Shown here piece by piece: positions 34,817 to 45,200 of a stretch of DNA of 64,000 nucleotides. Numbering within the stretch: position 1 is the first letter of the stretch; each line of letters starts with the position of its first letter. A program made the position numbers and the translations under genes. The notes under the pieces are model-generated. The model saw only the letters and a program-made list of their open reading frames with translations. It was not told the DNA's origin and searched no databases. The stretch covers positions 186,001 through 250,000 of the forward strand of contig CAVUYE010000003.1 of NCBI GenBank assembly GCA_963745665.1, written 5' to 3'. This DNA is from Bog-473 sp963745665. Its GTDB lineage: Bacteria > Actinomycetota > Acidimicrobiia > Acidimicrobiales > RAAP-2.

Positions 34817-35758
34817 ATGGCAGAGACCCCGCTTCCGAGGAACCTGGTGGAGGCGATCCGGTACTTTTCGGACCCCGAGAAGGCGTTCGCCTTCGTCCGA
34901 GACCTCCGGTGGCCGGATGGCCGGGTCATCTGCCCCCGGTGCGGCCACGACGAGACTTCCTTTCTGACCACCCGCCGAATCTGGAAATGCAAGGCCGCTG
35001 GATGCCGCAAGCAGTTCTCGCTCAAGGTCGGGACGATCTTTGAGGACTCGCCGCTCGGGTGGGACAAATGGCTGCCCGCAATTTGGCTCATTGCCAACTC
35101 CAAGAACTCCATGTCGTCTCACGAACTGGCCCGTTCGCTCGGGATCACCCAAAAGACGGCGTGGTTCGTCCTGCACCGCATCCGCGAAGCGATGAAGTCG
35201 GGCACCTTTGAGAAGATGTCAGGCACTACGGAGGTTGACGACACGTTCATTGGTGGCCTGGCACAGAACATGCACCGCAATGTCCGCAAGGTGAAGATCA
35301 CCGGCACTGGCGGACACAACAAGATGATCGTTCAGGGTGTCCGTAATCGCGACACAGGCACCGTTGCGACGGCGGTCATCGGGGGCACCGCCAGAGCCGA
35401 CATTCAGCCCCATATCTTCCAGTGGGTAGAACCGGGTTCAGCCCTCTACACGGACGTGCACCGTGGATACAACGGGCTTGAGAACCACTACGCAATGAAG
35501 CAGGTCAACCACTCAACTGGTGAGTACGTCTGCGGTGACGTGCATACAAATGGGATCGAGAACTACTGGAGTCTCTTGAAAAGGTCGATAAAAGGTTCGC
35601 AGATTCACGTCTCGGCAAGCCACTTGCAGCGTTACGCCGACGAGCGCACATTCTCCTACAACAACCGGGAGACCGACGATCTGGGTCGGATGCAAGCCGC
35701 GATGTCCGGTGTCAACGGGCGTCGGGTGACTTGGGCTGAGTTGACTAAAGCCGCTTAG
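34817..35758 (+). CDS. IS1595-family transposase (ISXO2-like DDE domain)
   Basis: Transposase of 313 aa, full length for the family. An N-terminal zinc ribbon has Cys at 39, 42, 58 and 63. A helix-turn-helix follows around 98-125 (MSSHELARSLGITQKTAWFVLHRI). The RNase-H-like catalytic domain has its first acidic residues in EVDDTFIGG (141/142) and a second in YTDVHRGY (213). The final site is HTNGIENYWSLLKR (about 243-256), the N-x-x-E..W..K form of this family. ATG 34817 lies after GTGGGGGC. The stop overlaps the convergent S-subunit stop by three bases. All motifs are intact. Confidence 0.95.
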   Translation: MAETPLPRNLVEAIRYFSDPEKAFAFVRDLRWPDGRVICPRCGHDETSFLTTRRIWKCKAAGCRKQFSLKVGTIFEDSPLGWDKWLPAIWLIANSKNSMSSHELARSLGITQKTAWFVLHRIREAMKSGTFEKMSGTTEVDDTFIGGLAQNMHRNVRKVKITGTGGHNKMIVQGVRNRDTGTVATAVIGGTARADIQPHIFQWVEPGSALYTDVHRGYNGLENHYAMKQVNHSTGEYVCGDVHTNGIENYWSLLKRSIKGSQIHVSASHLQRYADERTFSYNNRETDDLGRMQAAMSGVNGRRVTWAELTKAA

Positions 35759-36798
35759 GCCGACCTGGGTTTCGGAGTCCGCAGTAGCTTCTGCGTCATC
35801 TCTGCGAAGTTGTCGAACTCCGGATTCTCGGTCGAGTTGGCAATCTCCACAATGCAGTCTCGTAGGTCCTCAACGGCATCGTGGGGAGCCGTCTCCACCC
35901 ACTTGGGGACGTGATTTGGAATCAGAAGGTCTGGCAGCGTTCGGTTTGCCTGGCGTCCATAGTTGAATCGGTAGCGGTTAGCTCGAATACACATGGCCCA
36001 CCACAACTTCTCGGCATCGCTCATCTCACGCTTCGGCGTCAGCACCATCATGTCTCGTCCGCTGTACCAGGGTTCGGGTTGCAGGAATGTCTCCAACACG
36101 GAGCCACCCAAAGCGACCGAGAGGGTGCCCGCTGGATCAGGTTCGATTCCGTCGATCACCGCAACCCGGCCCGACACCCCGTTGTTCTTGGACGTACGAC
36201 TGACAAAATTGACGCCAGTGGGGCCAGGATCTCGTTTTAGCCGAACCAGTTCCAGACTTGGACCGTATCGGAGGTCGAACAGGTCGCCTACTCGCTGCAA
36301 GCCCTTAGGAAGAACAGGGACGGACGCGACAGGAAGGACTGGCACCGCGTCAGCGAACGACTGGACAACCATTTGGAACTGGCTTTCACCTACCCATGAC
36401 GGAGCAGTGTCGGGAAGTGCAAGCTCACGGATAGTGCGGTCAGCCTTGCGCCAAAAGCCAAAGCGGTATCTATTTGCTCGGATACATGACGCCCACCAGA
36501 GTTTTTCAGCAAGAGTCATGGCAGGGTCTTTGGGAGTGAGCACCACCATGTGCGATGCCGTGTAGTAGCACGTCTCCTGAACAAAGGCCGCCAGCACGCT
36601 ATAGCCCGTGAGCGAGACGGAAATCGTGCCTGCCGCGGCTGGCACCTTCCCTTCGATTGCAACCGCCCATCCAGATACGCCGTTGTTCTTGTCACCACAC
36701 GACACGTAGGCGATACCAGTACCCCATGGAGCATGTTCGATATTGGTGAGGTCGAGGCCATGGCCGTTCTTTACGTCAAAGAGATCGGCTAACCGCAT
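35755..36798 (-). CDS. Specificity (S) subunit of a BcgI-like restriction-modification system
   Basis: A 347-aa DNA-recognition subunit made of two similar halves of about 170 residues. Half one opens MRLADLFDVKNGHGLDL and half two RVGDLFDLRYGPSLEL. Both then share a KNNGVSG..A.I.G..P..AGT.SV core and the stretch AEKLWWA.CIRANRYRF. Two target-recognition domains in one chain imply a bipartite site, each half reading one part. Size and arrangement match BcgI subunit B (recalled as about 340 aa). It starts immediately at the RM stop (TAATG), so the two are translationally coupled. Confidence 0.85.
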   Translation of the reverse strand: MRLADLFDVKNGHGLDLTNIEHAPWGTGIAYVSCGDKNNGVSGWAVAIEGKVPAAAGTISVSLTGYSVLAAFVQETCYYTASHMVVLTPKDPAMTLAEKLWWASCIRANRYRFGFWRKADRTIRELALPDTAPSWVGESQFQMVVQSFADAVPVLPVASVPVLPKGLQRVGDLFDLRYGPSLELVRLKRDPGPTGVNFVSRTSKNNGVSGRVAVIDGIEPDPAGTLSVALGGSVLETFLQPEPWYSGRDMMVLTPKREMSDAEKLWWAMCIRANRYRFNYGRQANRTLPDLLIPNHVPKWVETAPHDAVEDLRDCIVEIANSTENPEFDNFAEMTQKLLRTPKPRSA

Positions 36799-38774
36799 TA
36801 CTCGATCCCCGATTCTGTATCCAGTGCGAGTTGCGAGGATGCCATGTAAATAGCGTATCGGCGGGCTGCCTGAGCCACCGCAGCCTCGTCAACCACGGAG
36901 TAGTCGGTTTCAAGATACGCCTCAGCACACCACTCGTCGTTTGCACCGACCTTGCGCAGCACGTCTCGCCCAGCCCCCACGGACCGACTCTTGAAATCTT
37001 TAACCCACGCCTTCCGAATGGCGCCCCACCGCAGGTCGGCATCGGCACGTCCATAGATACGGGTGATCTTGAACCCGTCGTCCTTCCAATAGCCGAACCA
37101 CGTCTCTGTGTTGGAGTCGGCATGGGGATGATGTGCCCGAAACACGAGGACGCAGGTAACAACGTTGCTGGCGTTATAGAACAACTGGTCCGGCATGGAC
37201 ATTGCCGCAATCAGCGTGTGGTGCTCCATAAGGCTGGACTTCTGCGGAGACGCCTCAGTCCCGCACGACATTGGCACGATAGCGATGCCGACACTGCCCG
37301 GAGCGAGCATGTTGAGCATGACCTCTACGAAATCCAGTTCGTGAAAGCCATCTCCTTCTTGTGCATATGGAGGGTTGACCATGCCCACGGTCGGTACGGC
37401 ATGTCTCGTAGCTCCGGCCACCAGTTTTTGCTCCGCAGGGTCGAGGCTGTTGCCGTCGTAGAGATTCGACTTGCCATCCCCACGAAACAGCATGTTCGAT
37501 GCTGCAAGAGCAAACATCTGCGTAGACGACTCAATGCCCACGAGTTGACGCTCACGGATAACTTGCCGCTTCTCGTCGGTCGTCGCCAGCGAACTCATTT
37601 TGGTCATGGCAGAGATGAGGAAGCCACCCGTCCCAGCGCAGGGGTCAATCACGGTGTCATTGACGGACAGGTCCGCCAGGTCGCAGAACAGATCAGTGAT
37701 GTGTTTGGGGGTCAGGACGATGCCAAGGCTGCGCTGGTCCCCGGAATACCGCAGGAACTCGCCAAAGAACCGTCCGACCACGTCCTCATCGCCGTACGTA
37801 TTCATGTACGGAACAACTTCATCCGCGAGGTCAGCGCAGTACGCCTGCAATGGGGTCACAGACTGACCCTTGGGGATTGCATTTAACCAAGGGTGCCCAG
37901 CGATGAAGGAATAGGGCTGAATCATTCGGGATACCTTGGCGTGAGGCATCGCAGCACGTTCGAGGCCCCTCAGGACAGCCTCTAACAGGCGGTCCCCAAT
38001 CTCATCAGGCCCAAGGGCCCCGTAGGAGAGGGCGAAGGTCTTGTCACTGAGACCGATGAGGATGGCGGACACGACCAGCGCCTTCTCCTGGTTAATGAGT
38101 TTGGCCTCCTTCCGCATCTTGTCGTGGAGCTGCCGGGAAAACGCCAGTAAGTCCCGAAGGGACGCATCACGCTTTGCCGGGTCGAACTGCACAGCGTTGA
38201 CGAGGCTTTCAATAGGAACGAGCCGCTTAATCGGTCCGTGGGGGTCCTGCAGGACCGATGCCGTGCGGGCACCTTTGAGGTGGAGGAAGGTCGAAATCTT
38301 GAGCTTGGCCGGGTCCTCGCCCGACACGGCAATGGCGACCACATCCCTCACGGTCGATACGTGGTGGGCATAGTGCAGCACCCCATCCACGGCGTAGTCC
38401 TTCGGGCGATCGCCATGAGCTGACTCATGGAATTTCGTTTGCGCTTTGCACTCAATCAGGATGACGAGGTTGGGTAGTGACGGAGAGTGGACGATGAACT
38501 CCGGTTTCCCGATCCCGTCCCCAGCCTTGGAGGCCCTGGACAACGCAGTATTGATGCGTCGGTCGTCGGTTTTTTGCTCGTCAATGATCAGGCCAGGGAA
38601 TAGATCAGCATCGAAATGAGATCGCACGAGCTTCTCTGTATTGCGCTCGTTCTGGCTCGCCACGATGGCCTGTATCCCTTCCGTCCCAGCGCCCGACGCC
38701 GGTTCCGTGCCTGAGAGAGAGCCTAGGCCGGGCGCTACCTGCGGCTTTGGGATGAGAGTCACGGACGATGCCAC
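36798..38774 (-). CDS. Restriction nuclease-N6-adenine methyltransferase fusion (BcgI A-like RM subunit)
   Basis: A 658-aa fusion. Residues about 40-200 hold a PD-(D/E)XK-type nuclease with GKPEFIVHSP and VILIECKAQTKFHES, giving E92 and E108-x-K110. Residues about 325-600 hold a gamma-class N6-adenine methyltransferase: a TPKHITDLF element before motif I, motif I DPCAGTGGF (377-385) and catalytic NPPY (467-470). The order nuclease then methylase, the size, and a separate small S subunit match type IIB systems such as BcgI (A subunit recalled as about 640 aa). Start is GTG 38774, close to the right transposon end. All catalytic motifs look intact, so the system is probably active. Confidence 0.88.
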   Translation of the reverse strand: MASSVTLIPKPQVAPGLGSLSGTEPASGAGTEGIQAIVASQNERNTEKLVRSHFDADLFPGLIIDEQKTDDRRINTALSRASKAGDGIGKPEFIVHSPSLPNLVILIECKAQTKFHESAHGDRPKDYAVDGVLHYAHHVSTVRDVVAIAVSGEDPAKLKISTFLHLKGARTASVLQDPHGPIKRLVPIESLVNAVQFDPAKRDASLRDLLAFSRQLHDKMRKEAKLINQEKALVVSAILIGLSDKTFALSYGALGPDEIGDRLLEAVLRGLERAAMPHAKVSRMIQPYSFIAGHPWLNAIPKGQSVTPLQAYCADLADEVVPYMNTYGDEDVVGRFFGEFLRYSGDQRSLGIVLTPKHITDLFCDLADLSVNDTVIDPCAGTGGFLISAMTKMSSLATTDEKRQVIRERQLVGIESSTQMFALAASNMLFRGDGKSNLYDGNSLDPAEQKLVAGATRHAVPTVGMVNPPYAQEGDGFHELDFVEVMLNMLAPGSVGIAIVPMSCGTEASPQKSSLMEHHTLIAAMSMPDQLFYNASNVVTCVLVFRAHHPHADSNTETWFGYWKDDGFKITRIYGRADADLRWGAIRKAWVKDFKSRSVGAGRDVLRKVGANDEWCAEAYLETDYSVVDEAAVAQAARRYAIYMASSQLALDTESGIE

Positions 38775-38948
38775 GGGGTTTCACTTCCTGGTCCAGAGTC
38801 GATTCGGGACGCACCGGAGCCAGAGTGCCAGGGGGCTGTTCGGGGATATTCGTGCCGAATACGGGAAGGCAGCCGGACGGATCGCAACGAGGCACCCGAA
38901 CGCCTCGGTCTGGACCGTCTCGACCTGCTCGTTCTGCTGCTGACCTGC

Positions 38949-38971
38949 GGTGTAACAAGTAAGTCACTGCC
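38949..38971 (-). repeat. Transposon right terminal inverted repeat
   Basis: Reverse complement begins GGCAGTGACTTACTTG then TTACACC, pairing with 33884-33906. Confidence 0.9.
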
Positions 38972-38979
38972 CAATATAG
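38972..38979. repeat. Target site duplication, right copy
   Basis: CAATATAG, identical to 33876-33883 and directly outside the right inverted repeat. Confidence 0.9.
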
Positions 38980-39167
38980 GGTCAGACAGCCCCGGTCGAC
39001 CCTGCGCCCCACCGGCGGGCCGGACCGGTCCCGCGGCGACTCCGCCGTGAGGCCCGTCATTGCGCGAAGGCCGGCCCGGCCCGAAGCTGCGCGACCCTGA
39101 CCGCGACCCGCACAAGGGTCACCCAGTCGGCTCCGAGACCTTGAGGCGACCCTTTTCTCAACCCCGG

Positions 39168-39196
39168 TTGACAAGGTTCGGGCGGAGTCCTACCGT
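39168..39196 (+). promoter_or_regulatory. Candidate sigma-70-type promoter of the giant MBG protein gene
   Basis: A perfect -35 hexamer TTGACA (39168-39173), a 17-base spacer and TACCGT (39191-39196), which fits the actinobacterial TAnnnT -10 form. It lies 90 bases before the ATG at 39286. Confidence 0.55.
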
Positions 39197-39221
39197 GCCT
39201 GCGATCGCCGATTGAAACGTG

Positions 39222-39263
39222 CATTGGCGATCCTGCATTGGCGGTCCTGATTTGGCGGTCACG
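39222..39263 (+). repeat. Three tandem 14-bp repeats in the leader of the MBG gene
   Basis: CATTGGCGATCCTG, CATTGGCGGTCCTG and ATTTGGCGGTCACG follow each other without gaps between the promoter and the ribosome-binding site (AGGGGAGG at 39271-39278). The repeat number and position suggest an operator or an mRNA leader element; no regulator is identified. Confidence 0.6.
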
Positions 39264-39285
39264 TGGCGCAAGGGGAGGCGACTCG

Positions 39286-42200
39286 ATGACGTACGGGCTG
39301 AATACCACCGGGCACAATTCTGCAGGGCGAGTGGGTGGACTGCGGAGACCGCGCTTCATCAGCGCGGTCCTGGCCGTGCTGATGATGGCCGCGCCACTCG
39401 CCGTGACCACCCTGACCGCATCGTCGGCCAGAGCTGCGAACACAGATGTCCTCTACGCCTTTGGCGACAACACCGACGGGGCACTGGGAAACGGCGCCAC
39501 GACTGACGCCTACGTCCCGACCGTGGTCACCCTCCCAGGGGGTGTGACGCCCACCCTCGGTGCGGCGGGCGGAGACCACACTCTCGTCGCCGGATCAAAC
39601 GGCTTGCTGTATGCGTGGGGTCTCGGCACCGACGGCCAGCTCGGCAATGGCACCACGACGAATTCCTCGACGCCCGTGCAGGTTTCCCTTCCGGCCGGTG
39701 TCGTCCCCGTCGCGCTCGCTGCCGGTAACGACCACAGCTTGGCCCTGGGCTCCAACGGCACTCTCTACGCCTGGGGGTACAACGGGTTCGGTCAGCTGGG
39801 CATCAACACCACGACCAACGAAGATACTCCCGTCACCGTGACCCTCCCCAATGGGGCGAAGGCCACCGCCATCGCTGCTGGAACAAACTTCAGCCTGGCG
39901 CTCGGGTCCGACGGAAACGTCTACGCATGGGGCGACGGCAATCTCGGCGCTCTCGGGGACGGCAGCATGAGCGAGAAGACCATCGCGACGAAAGTCTCGT
40001 TGCCATCCGGGGTCACCGCCAGCGCCATTGCGGCGGGCGGTTCGTTCGGTATGGCCATCGGCTCCAACGGCTCCCTCTACAGCTGGGGAGACGGCGACAT
40101 GGGCCAGCTCGGCAACGGCACCAACACGTTCTCCACAACTCCCGTGGTAGTGAAGATGCCCTCGGGGGTCACCGCCAGCGTCATCAATGCGGGCTATGAG
40201 CATGCCCTGGCCATTGGTTCGAACGGTTTGGTCTATGCGTGGGGCTACGGCGACGACGGCCAGCTCGGCAACGGCGGTATCGCAAACGAGAGGGTCCCGG
40301 TCCTTGTCTCCATGCCGACTGGTGTCACTGCCGTCGCCATAGCCGGCGGCTTGGACCACAGCCTCGCCATCGGTTCGAATGGCAACCTGTACGCCTGGGG
40401 CGAGGACGGAGCCGGTGAGCTCGGCAACGGTGGAACGACGAACTCCGATACTCCGGTGCAGGCGTCGCTCCCCAATTTTGCCCACCCACCAACCGCCGTG
40501 TTCGCCGGCGCGGCAGCAGATCGTGGCTTCGCCATCGCTCCGCCCGCGCCGACCGTGACGAGCACCATGCTCGGCTCGTCGGCGTCTTCGGTGTACTACG
40601 GCCAGACCCTCACGCTCACGGCATCAGTGAGCCCCACCGACGGTGGCGGCACCGTGGAATTTCTGAACGGAGCCAGCCCCGTCCCCGGGTGCAGTTCGCT
40701 TGCGCTGACGCTGGTCGGCTCGAGCTATCAAGCGCTGTGCTCCATCCCATCGCTCACACCGGGCAGCTATACCTTCAACGCCAAGTACGGCGGCGACGTC
40801 GGGTACGCCTCGTCGAGCACGACGACGCCGGTCGGCGTGAACGTTGCTCAGACTCCGCTGGTCGTCACGTCCTCGTCGGCGTCGTCGGTCTACGGCAGCA
40901 CACCACCGCCAGTCACGGCGTCATACAGCGGATTCGTGAACGGCGACTCGACGTCCTCGCTCACGAGCGTGGCCACCTGTTCGACCTCGGCCACGTCGGC
41001 CAGCCCTGTCAATCTCTACCCCACATCGTGCACGGGTGCGGCCGATCCCAACTACGCCATCAGCTACGACAGCGGCACGCTCACGGTGGCGCCGGCGCCG
41101 TTGAGCGTCACCGCCTCCTCGGGAACGATGACCTACGGGGCGAGTCCGCCGACCATCACTCCGTCGTACGGCGGCTTTGTGAACAGTGAGAGTGCCTCGT
41201 CGCTCACGACGCCCGCGACCTGTTCGACGGACGCGACTTCAGCGAGTTCAGCGGGCACGTATTCGACCTCGTGCAGTGGCGCCGTCGATTCGAACTACAG
41301 CTTCAATTACGTGAACGGGAACATGGTCGTCGGAGCCACCCCACTGGTCATCACCGCTTCGTCGGCGTCGACGACCTATGGCGCGTCCGCGCCCAGCGTG
41401 ACCCCCTCCTACAAGGGATTCGTAAATGGGGACAACGCTTCCTCTCTCGGTACCGCGCCGACCTGCTCGACGACCGTCTCGCCGACCAGCCCGGTAGGCA
41501 ACTACAACGCCTCTTGCTCGGGGGCCCTCGATCCGAACTATTCGATCAGCTACGTGAACGGCACGGACGCTGTAGATCCGGCCCCGATCACGATCACCGC
41601 ATCTTCGGGGATGGCGGTCTACGGTTCCGCCCCGCCGTCGGTCACCCCGATCGTTTCGGGTCTCCAGAACGGAGAGGATTCGTCTGTGCTCGGGTCCGCC
41701 TTGACCTGCACGAACGACGCGGTGAGCTCCAGCCCTGTCGGGAGCTACGCCACGCAGTGCACGGGGGCGGCCGACCCCAACTACGCCATTAGCTACACCA
41801 CTGGCAGCACCACCATCACGCCCGCGCCCCTCTCGATCACCGCGTCTTCGGGGACCATGACCTACGGGAGCGCGGTACCGGCGATCACGCCCAGCATTTC
41901 CGGGCTCCAGAACGGGGACAACCCGTCGGTGCTCGGCGCGGGGCTGACCTGTGGCACGACTGCGACCACCTCGAGCAGCGTGGGGAGCTACACGAGCACG
42001 TGCTCGGGGGCGGTGGACAACAACTACGACATCAGCTACGTCAACGGCAGTGTGACCATGACTGCTGCGCAGCTTTCGATCACCGCGTCGTCGGCAACCA
42101 TGACCTATGGGGGATCCGTACCCACGATCACGCCGATCGTCTCGGGACTGCAAAACGGAGATGACCCATCGGTGCTCGGCACGGGACTCACGTGTGACAC

Positions 42201-45200
42201 CGCGGCCGACAGCACGAGCCCGGCCGGCGACTACGCCAGCGCGTGCTCGGGGGCGATGGATGCCAACTACACGATCACGTACTACTTCGGAGACGTGACG
42301 GTCAACCCGGCGATCCTGCAGGTGACGGCCTCTTCGGCCTCCGTCCCTTACGGGGTGAACCCGCCGACGATCACCGCTTCGTACTCGGGATTCGTGAACG
42401 GCGACGACGAGAGGTCGCTCGCGACGCAGCCGACCTGCTCCACGACGGCCACGTCATCGAGTCCGGTCGGGAGCTACCCGAGTTCGTGTTCGGGTGCGGT
42501 CGATCCCAACTACACGTTCGACTACTCGAACGGGACCGTGCAACTTGTCGCCGCCATGGTGGTCGTCACGGCGTCCTCGGCGTCGATGACCTACGGGGGC
42601 ACAGCGCCTGCCATCACGGCCTCGTACTCGGGCTTCGTCAACGGCGACAGCGCGAGCTCCCTCACCACGCCACCCGCCTGTTCGACGACGGCCGGGTCGT
42701 CGAGTCCGGTGGGGCCGTACGCAAGTTCGTGCTCGGGCGCAGCGGACCCGAACTACTCCTTCAGTTACGTCAACGGATCCGTCCAGGTCGACCCGGCCCC
42801 GCTGAGCGTTGCCGCGTCCTCTGCCTCCGCGACGTACGGGAGCACCGCGCCGACCATCACGCCGTCCTACTCGGACTTCGTGAACGGCGACAGCGCGAGC
42901 TCCCTCACCACGCCACCCACCTGTTCGACGCCGGCCACGTCGTCGAGTCCAGTGGGGAGCTACCCGAGTTCGTGTGCGGGCGCAGCCGACCCCAACTACA
43001 CGATCAGCTACGTCGGCGGTGAGGTCGTCGTCGGAAGCGCGGTGCTGGTCGTGAGCGCTTCTTCGGACACCATGACGTACGGGAGGGCTCTGCCGACCGT
43101 TACGCCCTCGTACTCGGGCTTCGTGAACGGGGACAGCGCGTCGTCGCTGACCACCCCACCCGCCTGCTCGACGACGGCGACGTCGTCGAGTCCGGTCGGG
43201 AGCTACCCGAGTTCGTGTACGGGCGCCGTCGACCCCAACTACACGATCAGTTACGTCGGTGGCGAGACAACCATTGGCCTTGCTCCGCTGATGGTGACCG
43301 CGTCCTCTGCCTCGGCGACGTACGGGAGCGCCGCGCCGACCATCACTCCCTCCTACTCGGGCTTCGTGAACGGTGACAACGCGAGCTCCCTCACCACACC
43401 GCCCACCTGCTCGACGACGGGCACGTCGTCGAGTCCGGTCGGGAGCTACCCGAGTTCGTGTACGGGCGCTGTCGACGCCAACTACGCCATCACGTACTTC
43501 GGTGGCACGGTAGAGGTCAACGCGGCGAATCTCACGATCACCGCATCATCGCCGTCGGCGACTTACGGAAGTGTCGTTCCGGGCGTCTCCGCGAGCTACT
43601 CGGGCTTCGTCAACGGCGACAGCGCGAGCTCCCTCGCCACGGCGCCCACGTGCTCGACATCGGCTACTGCGGGAAGCCCGGCCGGCAGTTACCCGACGTC
43701 GTGCTCGGGCGCAGTGGACCCCGACTACTCAATCAGCTACGAGGGCGGGAATGCGACGGTCGAACAGGCAACGCTCGTCGTCACGGCCTCGTCCGCCTCA
43801 ATCACCTACGGTGGCGCGGCCCCGACCATCACCGCCTCCTACTCGGGGTTTGTGAACGGTGACAGCGCGTCCTCGCTGACCACGCCACCGACGTGCTCGA
43901 CGTCGGTCACATCGGTGACCGACGTTGGGAGCTACGCCAGTTCGTGCGCGGGAGCAGTCGACACCAACTACTCGACGACCTACATCGACGGGTCGGTGCA
44001 GGTCGAGCCGGCGCCCCTGACCGTAACGGCGCCTTCGGAGACGATGATCTACGGGAGCGCCGTGCCGGCTCTCAGCGCGTCGTACTCGGGCTTCGTGAAC
44101 ACCGACGACGCGTCCACGCTGACCACGCCGCCCACGTGCACGACGGCGGCGACGTCGGCGAGCCCTGTGGGCTCCTATGCCATTGTGTGTTCCGGAGCGG
44201 TCGATTCCAACTACGAGATCGGCTATGTCGATGGCAGCATGCAGGTGACCACCGCCGCCCTTACGATCACGGCCTCGTCCGGTTCCATGACCTACGGCGG
44301 GAGCGTGCCGGCCGTCACCGCGAACTACTCGGGGTTCGTGAACACCGACAGCGCGAGCTCCCTCACCACGCAGCCCACCTGTTCGACGGCGGCCACGTCG
44401 TCGAGCCCGGTCGGCACCTACCAGAGTTCGTGCTCCGGGGCAGCTGACGGCAACTACACGATCAGCTACGTCGTTGGTGAGACCGGTGTGACGGCCGCCG
44501 GCCTCACGGTGACGGCCTCTTCGCCGACCATCAGCTACGGCGGGCACGTGCCCACCATCACGGCCTCGTACTCGGGCTTCGTCGAGGGCGACAACGCGTC
44601 CTCGCTCACCACAACGCCCAACTGCTCGACGGCGGCCACGTCGTCGAGCCCCGTCGGAACCTACGCGAGTACGTGCTCGGGAGCAGTCGATCCTAACTAC
44701 GACATCACGTACGTCGACGGGAGCGTGGGGGTCGGGACGGCTCCTCTGGTGGTGACGGCCTCATCTGGCTCCACGACCTACGGCGGGAGCGTGCCGAGCG
44801 TCACCGCGAGCTACTCGGGATTCGAGAACGGGGACACGGCGTCCTCGCTCACCACGCAGCCCACCTGTTCGACGACGGCCACGTCGTCGAGCGCCGTCGG
44901 AACCTATCCGAGTTCGTGCTCGGGGGCGTCTGATCCCAACTACGCCGTCAGCTACGTCAATGGGGCGGTGGCCGTGGGGACCGCAACCCTTGTCATTACG
45001 GCCTCATCCGGCTCCGCGACCTACGGGGGGAGCGTGCCCAGCGTCACCGCGAGCTACTCGGGATTCGCGAACGGGGACACGGCGTCCTCGCTGACCAAGC
45101 TCCCGACCTGCACCACGACGGCGACATCGTCGAGCGCGGTCGGTACCTACACCACCAGTTGTTCGGGTGCCGTCGACGCCAACTACACGATTGTCTACGT

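Larger units (their letters stand above)
33884..38971. mobile_element. IS1595-family transposon carrying a restriction-modification system
   Basis: A complete 5,088-bp element. Its ends are 23-bp inverted repeats (33884-33906 and 38949-38971) matching at 21 positions, including the outermost 16 bases GGCAGTGACTTACTTG. It is bordered by the exact 8-bp direct repeat CAATATAG, and an 8-bp duplication is the rule for IS1595-family transposition. Contents from the left: two small reverse-strand genes, the transposase (forward), then the S and RM genes of a BcgI-like system (reverse). Codon and base use inside look less GC-rich than the flanks. Apparently intact ends, target duplication and transposase imply recent, possibly still active, movement. 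Confidence 0.9.
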
